DNA of 35,854 nucleotides from Alphaproteobacteria bacterium (GTDB lineage Bacteria > Pseudomonadota > Alphaproteobacteria > MPNO01 > UBA830), in the NCBI GenBank assembly GCA_022822405.1, contig JAJEBT010000004.1, positions 1 to 35,854 on the forward strand, in the 5' to 3' direction. Made by a program: the position numbers and the translations under genes. Shown piece after piece: positions 1 through 9,816 of this stretch. Numbering within the stretch: the stretch's first letter is position 1; each line of letters opens with the position of its first letter. The notes beneath the pieces were generated by a model that was not told the DNA's origin, did no database searches, and worked only from the letters and a program-made list of their open reading frames with translations.

Positions 1-382
<382 letters not shown>

Positions 383-495
383 TTTGTCATGTCCCGGTTC
401 TGGCCGAAAATCTCGGGCCCCGGCTCTTGTACAGGCCGAGTATATCCGAGGCCAGATGCCCAAGCGCCAGCATGCCGACTCCGCGTAAATTCAGG

Positions 496-525
496 TTGCC
501 GCGGCACAGGTATAGGTGTGATAAT
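496..525 (+). promoter_or_regulatory. Candidate sigma70-type promoter for the HTH/ImmA-PIN pair
   Basis: TTGCCG (496-501) and GATAAT (520-525) are separated by 18 bp, with TG two bases before the -10. They lie in an AT-rich island within the otherwise GC-rich spacer, about 100 bp before the ATG at 626. An alternative -35 TTGACA sits at 546-551 but lacks a good -10. This is inferred from consensus matching only. Confidence 0.3.
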
Positions 526-625
526 CCACCTTATAACGGAATATTTTGACATTATATGTTCGATATCGGAAATTCACCCCGATGCCGCCGCTGCTGCGGC
601 GTCTCAGCAGCGAGGAGACGAAACC

Positions 626-1864
626 ATGCACGCGAAGGATTTGGGATCACGATTGCGCAGGGCGCGCGAGTCCCGCGGCCTCAGCCAGCAGGCTGCCGCC
701 CAGGCGTTGGACCTTCCCCGCACCGCCGTCACGCAGCTTGAGGCCGGCAACCGATCCGTATCCACCCTCGAACTGACCCAGCTTTCTGAACTCTACCTGC
801 ACCCCGTCGCCGATCTCTTGCATGACGGCCCGAGGGACGAGGATCGCGATGTTCTCGTCGCCCTGCACCGCATTGCCCCGGGGCTGGAGGAGGATCCGGA
901 CACGCGCGAGCAAGTCGCCCGGTGTGTTCACCTTTGCCGGGAAGGCGTTGCGCTCGTGCGTCTGCTGGGCACCGAATACCGATCCGGTCCTCCCAGCTAT
1001 GACATGCCGATTCCCCGCTCGCCCGGAGAGGCCGTCGCACAGGGAGAGGAGGCGGCCGAGCAGGAGCGCCGCAGGCTTGGAATCGCCAATGCGCCGATTG
1101 CTGACGTATCCGAACTCATTGCTTCCCAAGGCATCTGGGCATCCGGCGTCACGCTTCCCGACAGTATGTCAGGCCTCTTCCTGCGGCATCCGAGCATTGG
1201 GTTGGCCATTCTCGTGAATGCGTCTCATCCGAAAGGACGGAAGCGCTTTTCCTACGCGCACGAATACGCCCATGCCCTCCTCGACCGGAATGGCTACGTG
1301 ACGATTTCCAGCACCGACAATTCGTCCGAAATGGTCGAAAAGCGCGCGAACGCGTTTGCCGCCGCCTTCCTCATGCCGCGAGCTGGAATCCGCGCGTCCC
1401 TGCGGGCCCTCGACAAGGGTCTGCCGAGCCGCCAGGACCACGCTATTTTCGATGCCGCGAGCGGAGGCCACATTGAGGCGGCCCAGCGCCCGCCGGCTCG
1501 TTCTCAGCGCATCACCTACAAGGACAACGCCATGCTCGCGCACCATTTCGGCGTGAGCTACCAAGCGGCCGCCTATCGGCTGAAGAGCCTTCGATACATT
1601 TCCGCCCGCGAGTGCAGTGACCTGCTCGACCGGGGAAGCATCGGACGGGAGTATCTTGTCGCTTTCAGCAAGTTCGATGACGTTGGCAAGCGCGAACGGC
1701 GACAATACTGGGACCGGGAGCTTCGCAGCGAAATCGCGCATCTTGCCATAGAGGCCTATCGCCTGGAGGAAATCTCCCGCGGCCGGATCTTGGAACTGAG
1801 CAAGATCCTCCGAATCAAAGGCGATACCCTGCTCAACTTAGCCGAAGCGGCCCGCAGCGGATGA
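626..1864 (+). CDS. XRE-HTH regulator fused to ImmA/IrrE (M78-like) metallopeptidase
   Basis: This 412-residue protein has an N-terminal XRE helix-turn-helix (about residues 6-60; LSQQAAAQALDLPRTAVTQLEAGN). A C-terminal zinc-peptidase domain follows, with the HExxH motif HEYAH at residues 212-216 and the downstream Glu region EKRANAFAAAFLMP (Glu about 238). The frame is open upstream to 134, but the upstream part is low-complexity and overlaps the macro gene. The ATG at 626 is preceded by GAGGAG and directly begins the HTH, so it is the chosen start. ImmA/IrrE-type proteins cleave or regulate repressors in mobile-element or stress circuits. The gene overlaps the PIN gene by ATGA (1861-1864), which implies translational coupling. 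HTH-peptidase plus PIN is a recurrent toxin-antitoxin-like arrangement, and this protein is the likely regulator or antitoxin. The peptidase target is unknown. Confidence 0.9.
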   Translation: MHAKDLGSRLRRARESRGLSQQAAAQALDLPRTAVTQLEAGNRSVSTLELTQLSELYLHPVADLLHDGPRDEDRDVLVALHRIAPGLEEDPDTREQVARCVHLCREGVALVRLLGTEYRSGPPSYDMPIPRSPGEAVAQGEEAAEQERRRLGIANAPIADVSELIASQGIWASGVTLPDSMSGLFLRHPSIGLAILVNASHPKGRKRFSYAHEYAHALLDRNGYVTISSTDNSSEMVEKRANAFAAAFLMPRAGIRASLRALDKGLPSRQDHAIFDAASGGHIEAAQRPPARSQRITYKDNAMLAHHFGVSYQAAAYRLKSLRYISARECSDLLDRGSIGREYLVAFSKFDDVGKRERRQYWDRELRSEIAHLAIEAYRLEEISRGRILELSKILRIKGDTLLNLAEAARSG

Positions 1865-2391
1865 CATTCGTCGCGGAAGAAACCAAGCCGGCGATCATCG
1901 TCACCGACACGTCGGTGCTCATCAATTTTCTGCGAATCGACCGGATAGACCTGATCGCCGGCCACTCCTATGATTTCCTCGCCACCGATCATGTCGCGGC
2001 GGAAATCAGCGACCGCTATCCCGACCAACAGCAGCGGTTCGCCGCAGCTCTCGACGCTGGCGTCATTTCAGAGACGCGCGTCACCACGCCGGAAGAGCTT
2101 CAGCTTTTTGGATTCCTGTTTGCCACCGGCCGTCTAGGAGCGGGCGAATGCTCTGCGATCGCTTTCGCCGTTCACCGCGGCTACATCCTCGCCATAGACG
2201 ATCGCCTTGCTATCCGCCACGCGCGCGGGGTCGATGCCAGACTTCGTATCCTCGCAACACAGGACCTGATGGTATCAATGATCCGCGAAGGCCTGCTCGA
2301 AGTAGAGGAGGCCGACCGCATCAAGCGGGAATGGGCCACACGCCACCGATTTCGTCTCAGATTAAACAGTTTCCGAGACGTGATCGGCTGA
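1861..2391 (+). CDS. PIN-domain nuclease-like protein (DUF3368-like)
   Basis: The 176-residue PIN fold has acidic metal-binding residues at Asp16 (VTDTSVLINF), Glu48 (HVAAEIS), Glu96 (GAGECSAIAFA) and Asp113/114 (AIDDRLA). This spacing is typical of Mg2+-dependent RNases such as VapC and DUF3368 proteins. The ATG overlaps the stop of the HTH/ImmA gene by four bases, so the two are surely co-transcribed. All four acidic positions are present, which is consistent with an active nuclease. By analogy it may be a toxin or an effector released by the regulator, but that is inference. A C-terminal tail of about 40 residues (rich in Arg and Glu) extends past the PIN core. No small VapB-type antitoxin is seen, so the upstream protein is the only candidate partner. 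Confidence 0.82.
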   Translation: MTFVAEETKPAIIVTDTSVLINFLRIDRIDLIAGHSYDFLATDHVAAEISDRYPDQQQRFAAALDAGVISETRVTTPEELQLFGFLFATGRLGAGECSAIAFAVHRGYILAIDDRLAIRHARGVDARLRILATQDLMVSMIREGLLEVEEADRIKREWATRHRFRLRLNSFRDVIG

Positions 2392-3133
2392 GGGGGGGTA
2401 CGCGCTCTTGCGACACCGGTCTGCGCAACGGCTCTTTCTCCTACTTTGCTTCTATCTCTGAACGATCTGTAACACCCGGGAACACAGCCCCCTGAGGATA
2501 GAGGCTGGAATCGTCCGCCAGCACTGCTTCGGACGGCTCGCAGGCCGGACGCTCGTGCGCCGCTACGGCAGTCTGACCCACCGGTCACGGCATCCGGAAA
2601 CGCGATTTCCCACCCGGGGGACCGGTTCGCGCTTGGCGATTCGCCCTGGAGCGGCTAAAAGCAGGATCACAGCTTGGCCGAGTTGTTGCGGTTCTACCCA
2701 AACCGCGCTGACGTTGTCGCGTCCCGGCGCTTTCGACCCACCCGAGTGCCGGGACGCGCCTTCATGCTTGACGCAATACGATCACCGGCCAGGACGGGAA
2801 GAAATGGTGGCCTCCGCCGCCCCCGGCTTCGGCCTGACCCGCCATCCGCTGAACTCGAACGCCTCTGGAACCGGCTCGTTCAACTTCTGATCGGACCACC
2901 CACCCATCTAGTGCGAGTTCCGTCGCGCTGACAAGGTGCAGTCTGGCCCGGGCGCGCATCCTGGGCAACAGGAAATTTCCGGTTATCCAGAACTGCCCGA
3001 AAACACTCGGGGAAAAGCCCGGGACGTGCTGTGGACAGCATGTGGGGTTTCGTGATCGGGGGGATGGGCATCCGTCAACACCGCGGCCACACGCTGGCGC
3101 CAGCTGTCCGGTTGGTGGCAGGAGACGGGTTCA
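2392..3133. other. Long intergenic stretch, no gene recognised
   Basis: About 740 bp lie between the PIN gene and the tRNA. Short open frames exist on both strands (for example 2674-2931 +) but they are Arg/Pro-rich, lack ribosome binding sites and match no family I recognise. No transposase, integrase or inverted repeats typical of an insertion sequence were seen. Confidence 0.5.
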
Positions 3134-3208
3134 TGGTGCCGCCGGAGTGGATTGAACACTCGACCTCACCCTTACCAAGGGTGCGCTCTACCACTGAGCT
3201 ACGGCGGC
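3134..3208 (-). tRNA. tRNA-Thr (anticodon GGT)
   Basis: On the minus strand a full cloverleaf folds. The acceptor stem GCCGCCG/CGGCGGC pairs perfectly, with discriminator A and an encoded CCA (3136-3134). The D arm is GCTC...GAGC, and the anticodon stem CACCC/GGGTG encloses the loop TTGGTAA with anticodon GGT. The T arm GAGTG/CACTC has loop TTCAATC. It is 75 nt including CCA and has no intron. The tRNA lies between the HTH/ImmA-PIN pair and the murA block. tRNA ends are common island insertion points, but I saw no duplicated 3' end elsewhere in the window. Confidence 0.96.
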
Positions 3209-3289
3209 TTGCCAGGATGGCAGCATAATGGCACCTTGCCGGACGGGATTCAACCCGCCAGCGCCCCTTTGAACGATGCGGATCCGGCC

Positions 3290-3466
3290 ATGGCAGACGC
3301 ACCCTCCGGGAAACCCCGCGGCCGCAAACCGGCGCGCCAGCAGCGTCAGGCGCAGGAGCTTCGCGCCAACCTGTTGCGGCGCAAGGCGCAGGCGCGCGCA
3401 CGCGAAACGGACATTCCGGCATCGCGTGCGCCGACGAAGCCTGACGACGACCGGCAATCGCCGTGA
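3290..3466 (+). CDS. Small basic protein upstream of murA
   Basis: This 58-residue protein is very rich in Arg, Lys, Gln and Ala, with a helical core around QRQAQELRANLLRRKAQAR (about residues 18-37). Short Arg/Ala-rich proteins of this kind precede murA in other Alphaproteobacteria as far as I recall. The chosen ATG at 3290 follows the tRNA; upstream in-frame sequence runs into the tRNA gene and cannot be coding. The stop is 110 bp before murA. The composition suggests nucleic-acid or ribosome binding, but no function is assignable. A spurious frame is possible, although the RANLLRRKAQAR pattern argues for a real gene. Confidence 0.6.
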   Translation: MADAPSGKPRGRKPARQQRQAQELRANLLRRKAQARARETDIPASRAPTKPDDDRQSP

Positions 3467-3576
3467 CTCGACCGTCGCGCAGCGGCGGCATCGCGTCCGT
3501 GAGCCGTTTTCCTGCCCGGGCGGCGGCCCGGGGCCGGAACTGCCGACGCTGGCCGATGCGTCCGGCCTGACCGGGA

Positions 3577-4863
3577 ATGGATAGGATCCTGATCCAGGGC
3601 GGTACGCCGCTCTCCGGCTCGATCGACATCAGCGGTGCCAAGAATGCGGCGCTGCCGCTGATGGCGGCATGCCTGCTGACGGAAGAAACTCTCAGGCTCC
3701 GGAACGTGCCGTCGCTGGTCGACATATCGAGCATGGCCAGGCTGCTGCGGCAACTCGGCGTTGCGGTCGAGGGCATGGAGGAGGACACGGATGCCGGGGG
3801 CGTCGGCGGCGCGATCTCGCTCGACGCAGCCGGTGTCGGAGATACGTTCGCACCCTATGATCTCGTGCGGCGGATGCGTGCGTCGATTCTGGTGCTCGGG
3901 CCGCTGGTGGCGCGGTTTGGCGAGGCGCGGGTTTCGCTTCCCGGCGGTTGCGCAATCGGCACGCGGCCGGTCGATCTCCATCTCGCGGGCCTCGCCGCGC
4001 TCGGCGCCGAAATCGCGGTCGAAAACGGCTATGTCCGTGCGCGGGCGGCGCAGGGCCTGCGCGGTGGCGCGATCTCGCTCCCGTTCGCCTCCGTCGGTGC
4101 GACCGAGAACCTGATGATGGCCGCGTCGCTGGCTCGCGGCGAGACGGTGCTCGCCAATGCCGCGCGCGAGCCCGAGATTGTCGATCTGGCGGATTGCCTG
4201 GTTGCCATGGGCGCGGCCATCGAGGGCGCGGGTACGGAACGGATGATGATCCAGGGCACTGACCGGCTCGGCGGCGCTGATCACGCGGTGATTGCCGATC
4301 GCATCGAGGCCGGCACCTGGGCGATGGCTGCGGCGATCACCGGAGGGTGCGTGGAGCTCAAGGGCGGGGGGCCTGCGATCCTGCAGGCCGCGCTCGGCAA
4401 GCTTGCCGACGCCGGTCTGAAGATGGAACCCGGAGACGGCCGCATCCGGGTCGGCCTCGCCAGCGGCCGGGTGCGGGCGAGCGACGTGGTCACCGAACCC
4501 TATCCCGGATTCCCGACCGACCTTCAGGCCCAGATGATGGCCTTGATGACGCTCGCCGAAGGATGCTCGACGATAACCGAAACGATCTTCGAGAACCGTT
4601 TCATGCATGTGCCGGAGCTCTGCCGCATGGGCGCCGACATCCGCATCGACAGGGGGTCTGCTGTCGTCAGCGGCGTTAGCCATCTCACCGGCGCGCCGGT
4701 GATGGCGACCGATCTCCGCGCTTCGGTATCGCTGATACTGGCGGGTCTCGCGGCGCGGGGGGAAACGGAAGTGAATCGCGTGTATCATCTGGACCGCGGC
4801 TATGAACGCATCGAAGACAAGCTTGCCGCCTGCGGCGCCGTGATCGAGCGCGTCGGCGGATAA
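3577..4863 (+). CDS. murA: UDP-N-acetylglucosamine 1-carboxyvinyltransferase (MurA)
   Basis: The 428-residue enzyme performs the first committed step of peptidoglycan synthesis in the cytoplasm: enolpyruvyl transfer from PEP to UDP-GlcNAc. The N-terminal [12 protein letters not shown] holds the Lys22/Asn23 pair. The fosfomycin-reactive Cys is Cys125 in [16 protein letters not shown]. The C-terminal half contains [14 protein letters not shown] and [11 protein letters not shown], both signatures of the family. Length and both EPT domains match family norms, and the ATG gives the canonical N-terminus MDRILIQGG. The Cys rather than Asp means it should be fosfomycin-sensitive. It heads a (+) run with hisG and hisD, an arrangement seen in Alphaproteobacteria. 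The 128-bp gap to hisG leaves co-transcription likely but unproven. Confidence 0.98.
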   Translation: MDRILIQGGTPLSGSIDISGAKNAALPLMAACLLTEETLRLRNVPSLVDISSMARLLRQLGVAVEGMEEDTDAGGVGGAISLDAAGVGDTFAPYDLVRRMRASILVLGPLVARFGEARVSLPGGCAIGTRPVDLHLAGLAALGAEIAVENGYVRARAAQGLRGGAISLPFASVGATENLMMAASLARGETVLANAAREPEIVDLADCLVAMGAAIEGAGTERMMIQGTDRLGGADHAVIADRIEAGTWAMAAAITGGCVELKGGGPAILQAALGKLADAGLKMEPGDGRIRVGLASGRVRASDVVTEPYPGFPTDLQAQMMALMTLAEGCSTITETIFENRFMHVPELCRMGADIRIDRGSAVVSGVSHLTGAPVMATDLRASVSLILAGLAARGETEVNRVYHLDRGYERIEDKLAACGAVIERVGG

Positions 4864-4991
4864 CGGGTCCGGAAATCGGAACGGTGAACCCAGATGTATC
4901 GTGAAGGTCTTTTTCCGGCGTCTCGCGGGGCGCCGCAGTGGCAGTCTGTTCCGGCTGCGTCGCCGGGCGCTGTGCGCCGGGGGAGGGAACG

Positions 4992-5657
4992 GTGACTGCG
5001 GCAGGAGACCGGCTGCGCTTCGCGGTGCCGCGCGGCCGCATTCTCGGCGAACTCCTGCCGGTCATGGCCAGCGCGGGGATCGAGCCCGAGGACGCTTTTC
5101 TCGACGAGAACGAACGCAAGCTCGAGTTCGCGACCAACGTGCCCGACCTGTTCCTGCTTCGCGTCCGCTCGTTCGATGTCGCCACCATAGTCGCCTTTGG
5201 CGGCGCGCAGCTCGGGGTCGCCGGTCGCGACGTGCTGCTGGAGTTTGGCTATCCCGAGATCTATGCGCCGCTCGACCTCGGCATCGGACACTGCCGGATG
5301 GTCGTTGCGGAATCGGAGGCTCTCCGCCAGAAGGATAATCCGCTGCGCTGGAGCCATGTCCGGGTTGCGACCAAGTACCCCGAGCTGACACGCCGGCACT
5401 TTGCCGCGCGGGGCGTGCACGCGGAGTGCGTCAAGCTGAGCGGCGCTGTCGAGATTGCGCCGTCACTGGGGCTCTGCCGGCGGATCGTCGATCTCGTCTC
5501 GACGGGATCGACGCTGCGTGCGAACGGACTCGTCGAGGTCGAGGAGATCACGACGGTGACGTCGCGGCTGGTCGTCAACCGGGCCGCGCTCAAGACCCGC
5601 TCGGCCGAATTGCACGGCTGGATCCGGCGTTTCCGGGCCGCGGTCGATGGCACGTAG
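4992..5657 (+). CDS. hisG: ATP phosphoribosyltransferase, short form (HisG_S)
   Basis: The 221-residue enzyme condenses ATP and PRPP in the first step of histidine biosynthesis. Visible features are the N-terminal [18 protein letters not shown], the GRDVLLEFG loop and the PRPP-binding loop [14 protein letters not shown]. The protein stops after this loop, so it lacks the C-terminal ACT-like regulatory domain of long HisG. Short forms need the HisZ regulatory subunit, which is not in the window. The start is taken as GTG at 4992 because GGGAGGGAA sits immediately upstream. An in-frame ATG at 4938 would add a Cys/Gly-rich leader unlike the family. The 3' end overlaps hisD by about 11 bp, indicating coupling. 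Confidence 0.95.
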   Translation: MTAAGDRLRFAVPRGRILGELLPVMASAGIEPEDAFLDENERKLEFATNVPDLFLLRVRSFDVATIVAFGGAQLGVAGRDVLLEFGYPEIYAPLDLGIGHCRMVVAESEALRQKDNPLRWSHVRVATKYPELTRRHFAARGVHAECVKLSGAVEIAPSLGLCRRIVDLVSTGSTLRANGLVEVEEITTVTSRLVVNRAALKTRSAELHGWIRRFRAAVDGT

Positions 5658-6954
5658 GCTCGCCGCCGGAGCGGCGTCGTTCGCCGAGGAGCTCGAACGG
5701 CTGGTCGACGGGCGGCGCGCGCCGGAAGCGGATGTCGGCGCCGCGGTCTCGGCGATCATCGACGACATGCGCTTGCGCGGAGACGACGCGCTTCTCGACT
5801 ATACCCGCCGCTTCGACGGCCTCGATGCCGGCGTGGCCGCCGAACTCCGGGTAAATCCCGACGAGATCGCCGGCGCGCGCGCCGCGTGTGCGCTCGACCG
5901 GATCGCGGCGCTTGAGCTTGCCGCGTCGCGGATACGCGCGTTTCACGAACGCCAGCTGCCGGAGGGTTTTGCGTTCACCGATGGCGACGGCGTCCGGCTC
6001 GGGCTGCGCTGGACGCCGCTTGCGGCGGTCGGGATATATGTGCCGGGCGGCTCCGCCGCCTATCCGAGTTCGGTTCTGATGAACGCGATTCCGGCGACGG
6101 TTGCTGGCGTCGGGCGCCTCGTGATGGCGGTTCCGGCGCCAGGCGGCGTCGTGAGCCCGCTGGTCCTCGCGGCGGCGGATCTCGCAGGGGTCCGGGAGAT
6201 CTACCGCATCGGCGGCGCCCAGGCGGTCGCGGCGCTGGCCTACGGCACCGCCACGGTGAGTCCCGTCGACAAGATCGTCGGCCCCGGGAATGCCTACGTC
6301 GCGGAAGCCAAGCGGCAGGTATTCGGGGCCGTCGGAATCGACATGATCGCCGGTCCGTCGGAAATACTCGTGGTCGCCGACGGCGAAAACGATCCGGCGT
6401 GGATCGCTGCCGATCTGCTCTCGCAGGCGGAACACGATCCGCTCGCGCAGTCGATCCTGATCACCGACGATGCGGGGTTTGCCGATGCCGTCGAGGCGGC
6501 GGTCCGGGCGTGGCTCGCCGAGCTGCCGCGCGCGCGGATCGCCGGGGAGAGCTGGGAGGATTTCGGAGCGATCATCGTCGTCGATCGCCTCGAGGATGCC
6601 GCCGCCATCGTCGACCGGATTGCGCCCGAGCATCTCGAGCTTGCGGTCGCGGACCCGGATTCCCTCGCCGGGCGCATCCGCCACGCCGGTGCGATCTTTC
6701 TCGGCCGGTACACGCCGGAGGCGGTCGGCGACTATGTCGCCGGTCCCAACCATGTGCTTCCGACGATGGGCAGCGCGCGCTACGCGTCCGGCCTTGCAGT
6801 CACCGACTTCATGAAGCGGACCACGCTGGTCGGCTGCGATGCTGCCTCGCTGGCCCGGATCGGGCCGGCCGCGGAGACCCTGGCGGCGGCCGAAGGCCTC
6901 GATGCGCATGCGCTGTCGCTGGCGGTACGCCGCGGCAACCGGCCGCCGGGCTGA
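5647..6954 (+). CDS. hisD: Histidinol dehydrogenase (HisD)
   Basis: This 435-residue zinc enzyme catalyses the last two oxidations of histidine synthesis (L-histidinol to histidine with NAD+). Typical motifs are present: [74 protein letters not shown] (zinc-ligand region), PEHLEL and GPNHVLPT. The gene overlaps the 3' end of hisG. It is followed after 27 bp by the convergent AbrB-type gene, so the operon ends here. Other his genes are not in the window, as is usual for dispersed alphaproteobacterial his loci. Confidence 0.98.
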   Translation: MARRLAAGAASFAEELERLVDGRRAPEADVGAAVSAIIDDMRLRGDDALLDYTRRFDGLDAGVAAELRVNPDEIAGARAACALDRIAALELAASRIRAFHERQLPEGFAFTDGDGVRLGLRWTPLAAVGIYVPGGSAAYPSSVLMNAIPATVAGVGRLVMAVPAPGGVVSPLVLAAADLAGVREIYRIGGAQAVAALAYGTATVSPVDKIVGPGNAYVAEAKRQVFGAVGIDMIAGPSEILVVADGENDPAWIAADLLSQAEHDPLAQSILITDDAGFADAVEAAVRAWLAELPRARIAGESWEDFGAIIVVDRLEDAAAIVDRIAPEHLELAVADPDSLAGRIRHAGAIFLGRYTPEAVGDYVAGPNHVLPTMGSARYASGLAVTDFMKRTTLVGCDAASLARIGPAAETLAAAEGLDAHALSLAVRRGNRPPG

Positions 6955-6981
6955 CGCGAACGCCGACGGGCCGGCTGCCCG

Positions 6982-8055
6982 TCATCCGGCGCGTTCCTGC
7001 CTTGCCGGGAAATAGCGCTCGGCGAGGTGCCAGGCCGGAAGCGTGAACAGGGTGATGAGCACGATCCGGACAATGTGATAGGCGGTCACCAGCGGTACGC
7101 CGAGATTGAGAACGGCGGCGGTGAGACTCATCTCCGCGAGGCCGCCCGGCGCGGCGGCGGCGATCATCGCCGCGCCCGGAATGCCCGTGCGATCGGCGAT
7201 CAGGAGCGCGACGAGCACCGACGCCGCCATCATGACGACCGTCGCCGCTGCCGATCCGATGATCACCCGCGGCGCCGACCGCATCGCGGACCGATCAAAC
7301 CGTTCGCCCAGCGCAATGCCGATCAGGATCTGCGCGATGCCGAGAAGCTCCCTCGGCATGGCCGAGAGTTCGATGCTGAACACGGTGAGCGAGCCCGCGA
7401 GCATTGCGCTCCCCAGCATCCAGGCGTTCGGCATGCCGATGCGGTTCAGCGCCACCGACGTCGCTATGGCTGCAGCGAGCAGCAGCGAGAGCCAGTCGAG
7501 GTTGACGGTTCGGGTGAGCGGCACGAAGACGTCGTCGCCGCTCTGGCCCAGAAAGGTGAGTGCCGGCGGGATCGACAGGATGACGATGGTAACGCGGGTG
7601 AGCTGCGACAGAGCAAGCGGCACCGGGCGGGCGCCGAAGCGATCCCCGAACTCCATCATTTCCGCCATGCCGCCGGGGATGCTGCCGAAGAACCCGGTGG
7701 CGCGGTCGAGTCCCGCGAAGCGCGCGACGAAGATGGCGCCGATTCCGCCGAAGGCGATGGAAACGATTCCGACGAGAACCATCCACGGCAGGTGGGCGGC
7801 CACGATGCCGGCGACCGCCGGCGTGAAATAGAGCCCGATCGTCGTGCCGACGAAGATCTGGCCAAGCTGGCGGGATCCACGCGGACCGTTGATGCGCCAA
7901 CCGAGGAGATTGGCGCCTGCGACCGCGAACAGCGCGCCGAAGAACCAGGGCAGCGGCGCGTCGATCAGCCAGAATAGCCAGCCGCCGACCGCGGCAAGTC
8001 CGAGCGTTGGGAGCCGTGACGCAAGCTCCCGAAGGTATCCGCTCACCAGCGGCAC
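6982..8055 (-). CDS. AbrB-family membrane protein (duplicated AbrB membrane domain)
   Basis: The 357-residue protein is almost entirely hydrophobic and has roughly ten membrane segments in two similar halves. Each half carries the Gly-rich amphipathic stretch typical of the family: SIPGGMAEMMEFGDRFGA in the first and AAAPGGLAEMSLTAAVL in the second. Such proteins are often annotated as AbrB family transcriptional regulator or ammonia-monooxygenase-like, but topologically they are inner-membrane permease-like proteins. Their substrate is not established. The start codon is GTG (8055-8053) with no clear ribosome binding site; a second GTG lies three codons further in. It lies 58 bp downstream of the deacetylase-type gene on the same strand, so the two probably form an operon. 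It could transport the substrate or product of that hydrolase, which is inference. Confidence 0.88.
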   Translation of the reverse strand: MPLVSGYLRELASRLPTLGLAAVGGWLFWLIDAPLPWFFGALFAVAGANLLGWRINGPRGSRQLGQIFVGTTIGLYFTPAVAGIVAAHLPWMVLVGIVSIAFGGIGAIFVARFAGLDRATGFFGSIPGGMAEMMEFGDRFGARPVPLALSQLTRVTIVILSIPPALTFLGQSGDDVFVPLTRTVNLDWLSLLLAAAIATSVALNRIGMPNAWMLGSAMLAGSLTVFSIELSAMPRELLGIAQILIGIALGERFDRSAMRSAPRVIIGSAAATVVMMAASVLVALLIADRTGIPGAAMIAAAAPGGLAEMSLTAAVLNLGVPLVTAYHIVRIVLITLFTLPAWHLAERYFPARQERAG

Positions 8056-8113
8056 GGGTTACGGCGTCGCCGGCTGCCGCCCGGCGACGCTGCCGCCTGC
8101 TTTGCTTCCGCCG

Positions 8114-9085
8114 TCATGCCTTGTCGCGGCGTCCCTGTATCTGGTTCTCGGGCGTCTCGGTGCGCCCCCGAGGCCGGGATCCGGACGGGATGTGGCTTTC
8201 GTGGTTCTCGAGGTACCATTTCGCGATCTCTTCGCGGGTCGTCCACCACACGTCCGGGAACTGTTTGGCGTAATCGATGAATTCGCGCACGCAGCGCACA
8301 CGAAACGGCTGTCCGACGACATGCGGATGCAGGCCGAGATTCATCAGCCGCCCGCTTTCCGCCCCCTCCGCATAGAGCGTGTCGAACTGCTCCTTGAAGA
8401 CCTCGAATGCCTCGGTGGTGGTGTTGCCCCGGCGCATGAAGATCATGAAGTCGTTGACCTCGTTGGAGTAGGGGATCGAGACGATGGGGCCGTGGTCGGT
8501 GTGGATCAGGTAGGGCTGGTCGTCGTTGAGAAAGTCGGTGGTGTAGAGGAGGCCCTGGCTGGCGAGAAGGTCGACGGTGGACGGATTGCCGCGCAGCGAG
8601 GACGACAGCCACCCGGCGGCCTTCCGGCCCACGACCTCCTCGTAGACCCGGAGCGTCTCGAGCACCAGTTCCCGCTCGCCCTTTTCGTCGAAATAGTAGT
8701 TGGTCAGCAGGTCGCTCTGCACGTAGTTGTGCGCCACCAGTTCCCAGCCGCGCTCGACGCAGTACTGGATCGCCTGCGGTCGCTCAAGGCCCATCTTGGC
8801 GTTCATCGTGCAGCTGGCCGGCACCCCGGCCCGGTCCATGATGTCGAACAGGCGCCATATGCCGACGCGCTGGCCGTATTCACGCCAGGTGTAGTTCGGA
8901 ATGTCGGCGACATTGCCCGGCAGGGGGTCGGGCAGGATCGCCGGGCCGCCGGCATAGTAGGCACCCTCGGAATCGCGGACCAGGTCCCAGTATTCGAGGT
9001 TGAAGGTGACCAGCAGGGCGACGCGGGCGCCGCCGGGCCATTTGAGCGGCTGCCTTTCGGGCAGCGGGACGAAATCGTAATGCAT
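8114..9085 (-). CDS. Polysaccharide-deacetylase-family hydrolase (PuuE/allantoinase-like)
   Basis: This 323-residue protein belongs to the NodB-fold/PuuE-like carbohydrate esterase 4 superfamily. It has the N-terminal LLVTFNLEYWDL strand, YGQRVGIWRLFDIMDRAGV, the metal-site region GWELVAHNYVQSD, and a C-terminal LGLHPHVVGQPFRV. There is no signal peptide. A cytoplasmic amide or cyclic-amide hydrolase is therefore more likely than a cell-wall deacetylase; related proteins include metal-independent allantoinase PuuE. The ATG at 9085 is chosen because GGAG lies about 13 bases upstream and the in-frame extension to 9262 is Arg/Pro-rich. It is probably co-transcribed with the AbrB-type membrane gene. 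The precise substrate is unknown. Confidence 0.88.
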   Translation of the reverse strand: MHYDFVPLPERQPLKWPGGARVALLVTFNLEYWDLVRDSEGAYYAGGPAILPDPLPGNVADIPNYTWREYGQRVGIWRLFDIMDRAGVPASCTMNAKMGLERPQAIQYCVERGWELVAHNYVQSDLLTNYYFDEKGERELVLETLRVYEEVVGRKAAGWLSSSLRGNPSTVDLLASQGLLYTTDFLNDDQPYLIHTDHGPIVSIPYSNEVNDFMIFMRRGNTTTEAFEVFKEQFDTLYAEGAESGRLMNLGLHPHVVGQPFRVRCVREFIDYAKQFPDVWWTTREEIAKWYLENHESHIPSGSRPRGRTETPENQIQGRRDKA

Positions 9086-9447
9086 CTTGCGCTGTTTCTC
9101 CGGGAACCGTTCGGTTTCTGGTTTGTGCGTCCCGGGCGGCCGATGCGACCGTTTGGTCGTCGCATAGCCGGCGTCCGGGGGTTCCTTTTGCCGGACGTCG
9201 GGCCCGCAGGGGCTCCTGGGTTGGGGACGACGTTGCGTGAGACGAAAGGCGTCCCGTGGCATTCGCGGCGCCTGGTGCGTGGACTTGTCGATGAAGAGCT
9301 CATCGACGCCTTGGGCGGCAAGAATCGCTTCAAGCCAGCCGTTGAAATCCGCGACAGAGTCGCGAATACCTGTGCCCGCGCCGCTTCGGGAACCGGTTCA
9401 AACGCTCCTTCGACTGCCTCAGAAGCGTCTCCGCCCTGCCTCTGGAT
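9086..9447. other. Intergenic stretch, no gene recognised
   Basis: About 360 bp lie upstream of the deacetylase-type gene. Open frames here are Arg/Pro-rich and look like GC-driven chance frames. The promoter of the deacetylase/AbrB pair should lie in it, but no clear -35/-10 pair was found. Confidence 0.4.
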
Positions 9448-9816
9448 TCACCCCCGGATTTGCTCTGGTTCGCGTGTTTCCGCGACTGTTGCTGTCGTCC
9501 TGCCCCTCGGTTCGGGATCGAAGTCGCGGAACAGCACCTCCGCCACCTCAAGCACTGGATCGTGGTCCGCAGCCGTATAGTGGAAGCCCGCTTCTGTCAA
9601 GCTTCTGAACTCGTTCACGGTCCACTGGCGGTGGGGCGGTTCCGTCGCGAACACGAACTTGAGAGGCCTGGCGCCACCCCCCGAATAGTGCCGACGGACC
9701 TCTTTGGCGGTGTCCGCAGGGTCGCAAAATGCATGAAAGTCCACGGCTGGCGAGGCGCCATCCCGGCCGGCATCTCCACAGCCTCGGAGGACGAAGGTCG
9801 AACACTCATGGCCCAT
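9448..9816 (-). CDS. Hypothetical protein (uncertain)
   Basis: An open frame of 122 codons has a balanced composition, with a plausible folded segment around PLKFVFATEPPHRQWTVNEF and GFHYTAADHDPVLEVAEVLF. This reads more like protein than the Arg/Pro-rich frames around it. No family is recognised, no signal or membrane segment is seen, and the ATG at 9816 has no convincing ribosome binding site. It lies between the deacetylase-type gene and the terminator-like hairpin at 9908-9942. It could be a small real gene, a remnant of a longer one or a chance frame. Confidence 0.33.
   Translation of the reverse strand: MGHECSTFVLRGCGDAGRDGASPAVDFHAFCDPADTAKEVRRHYSGGGARPLKFVFATEPPHRQWTVNEFRSLTEAGFHYTAADHDPVLEVAEVLFRDFDPEPRGRTTATVAETREPEQIRG

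Noticed and set aside
2392..3208. A genomic island boundary at the tRNA-Thr gene.
   Set aside because: No integrase and no second copy of the tRNA 3' end were found in the window.
6965..6983. GACGGG/CCCGTC hairpin between hisD and the AbrB-type gene as a terminator.
   Set aside because: The stem is only 6 bp, there is no T-tract and it overlaps the stop codon of the convergent gene.
7027..9580. Long plus-strand open frames (316 and 578 codons) across 7027-7977 and 7844-9580.
   Set aside because: They lie opposite the AbrB-type and deacetylase-type genes, are rich in Arg, Gly and Pro or mirror the real codons, and match no family.
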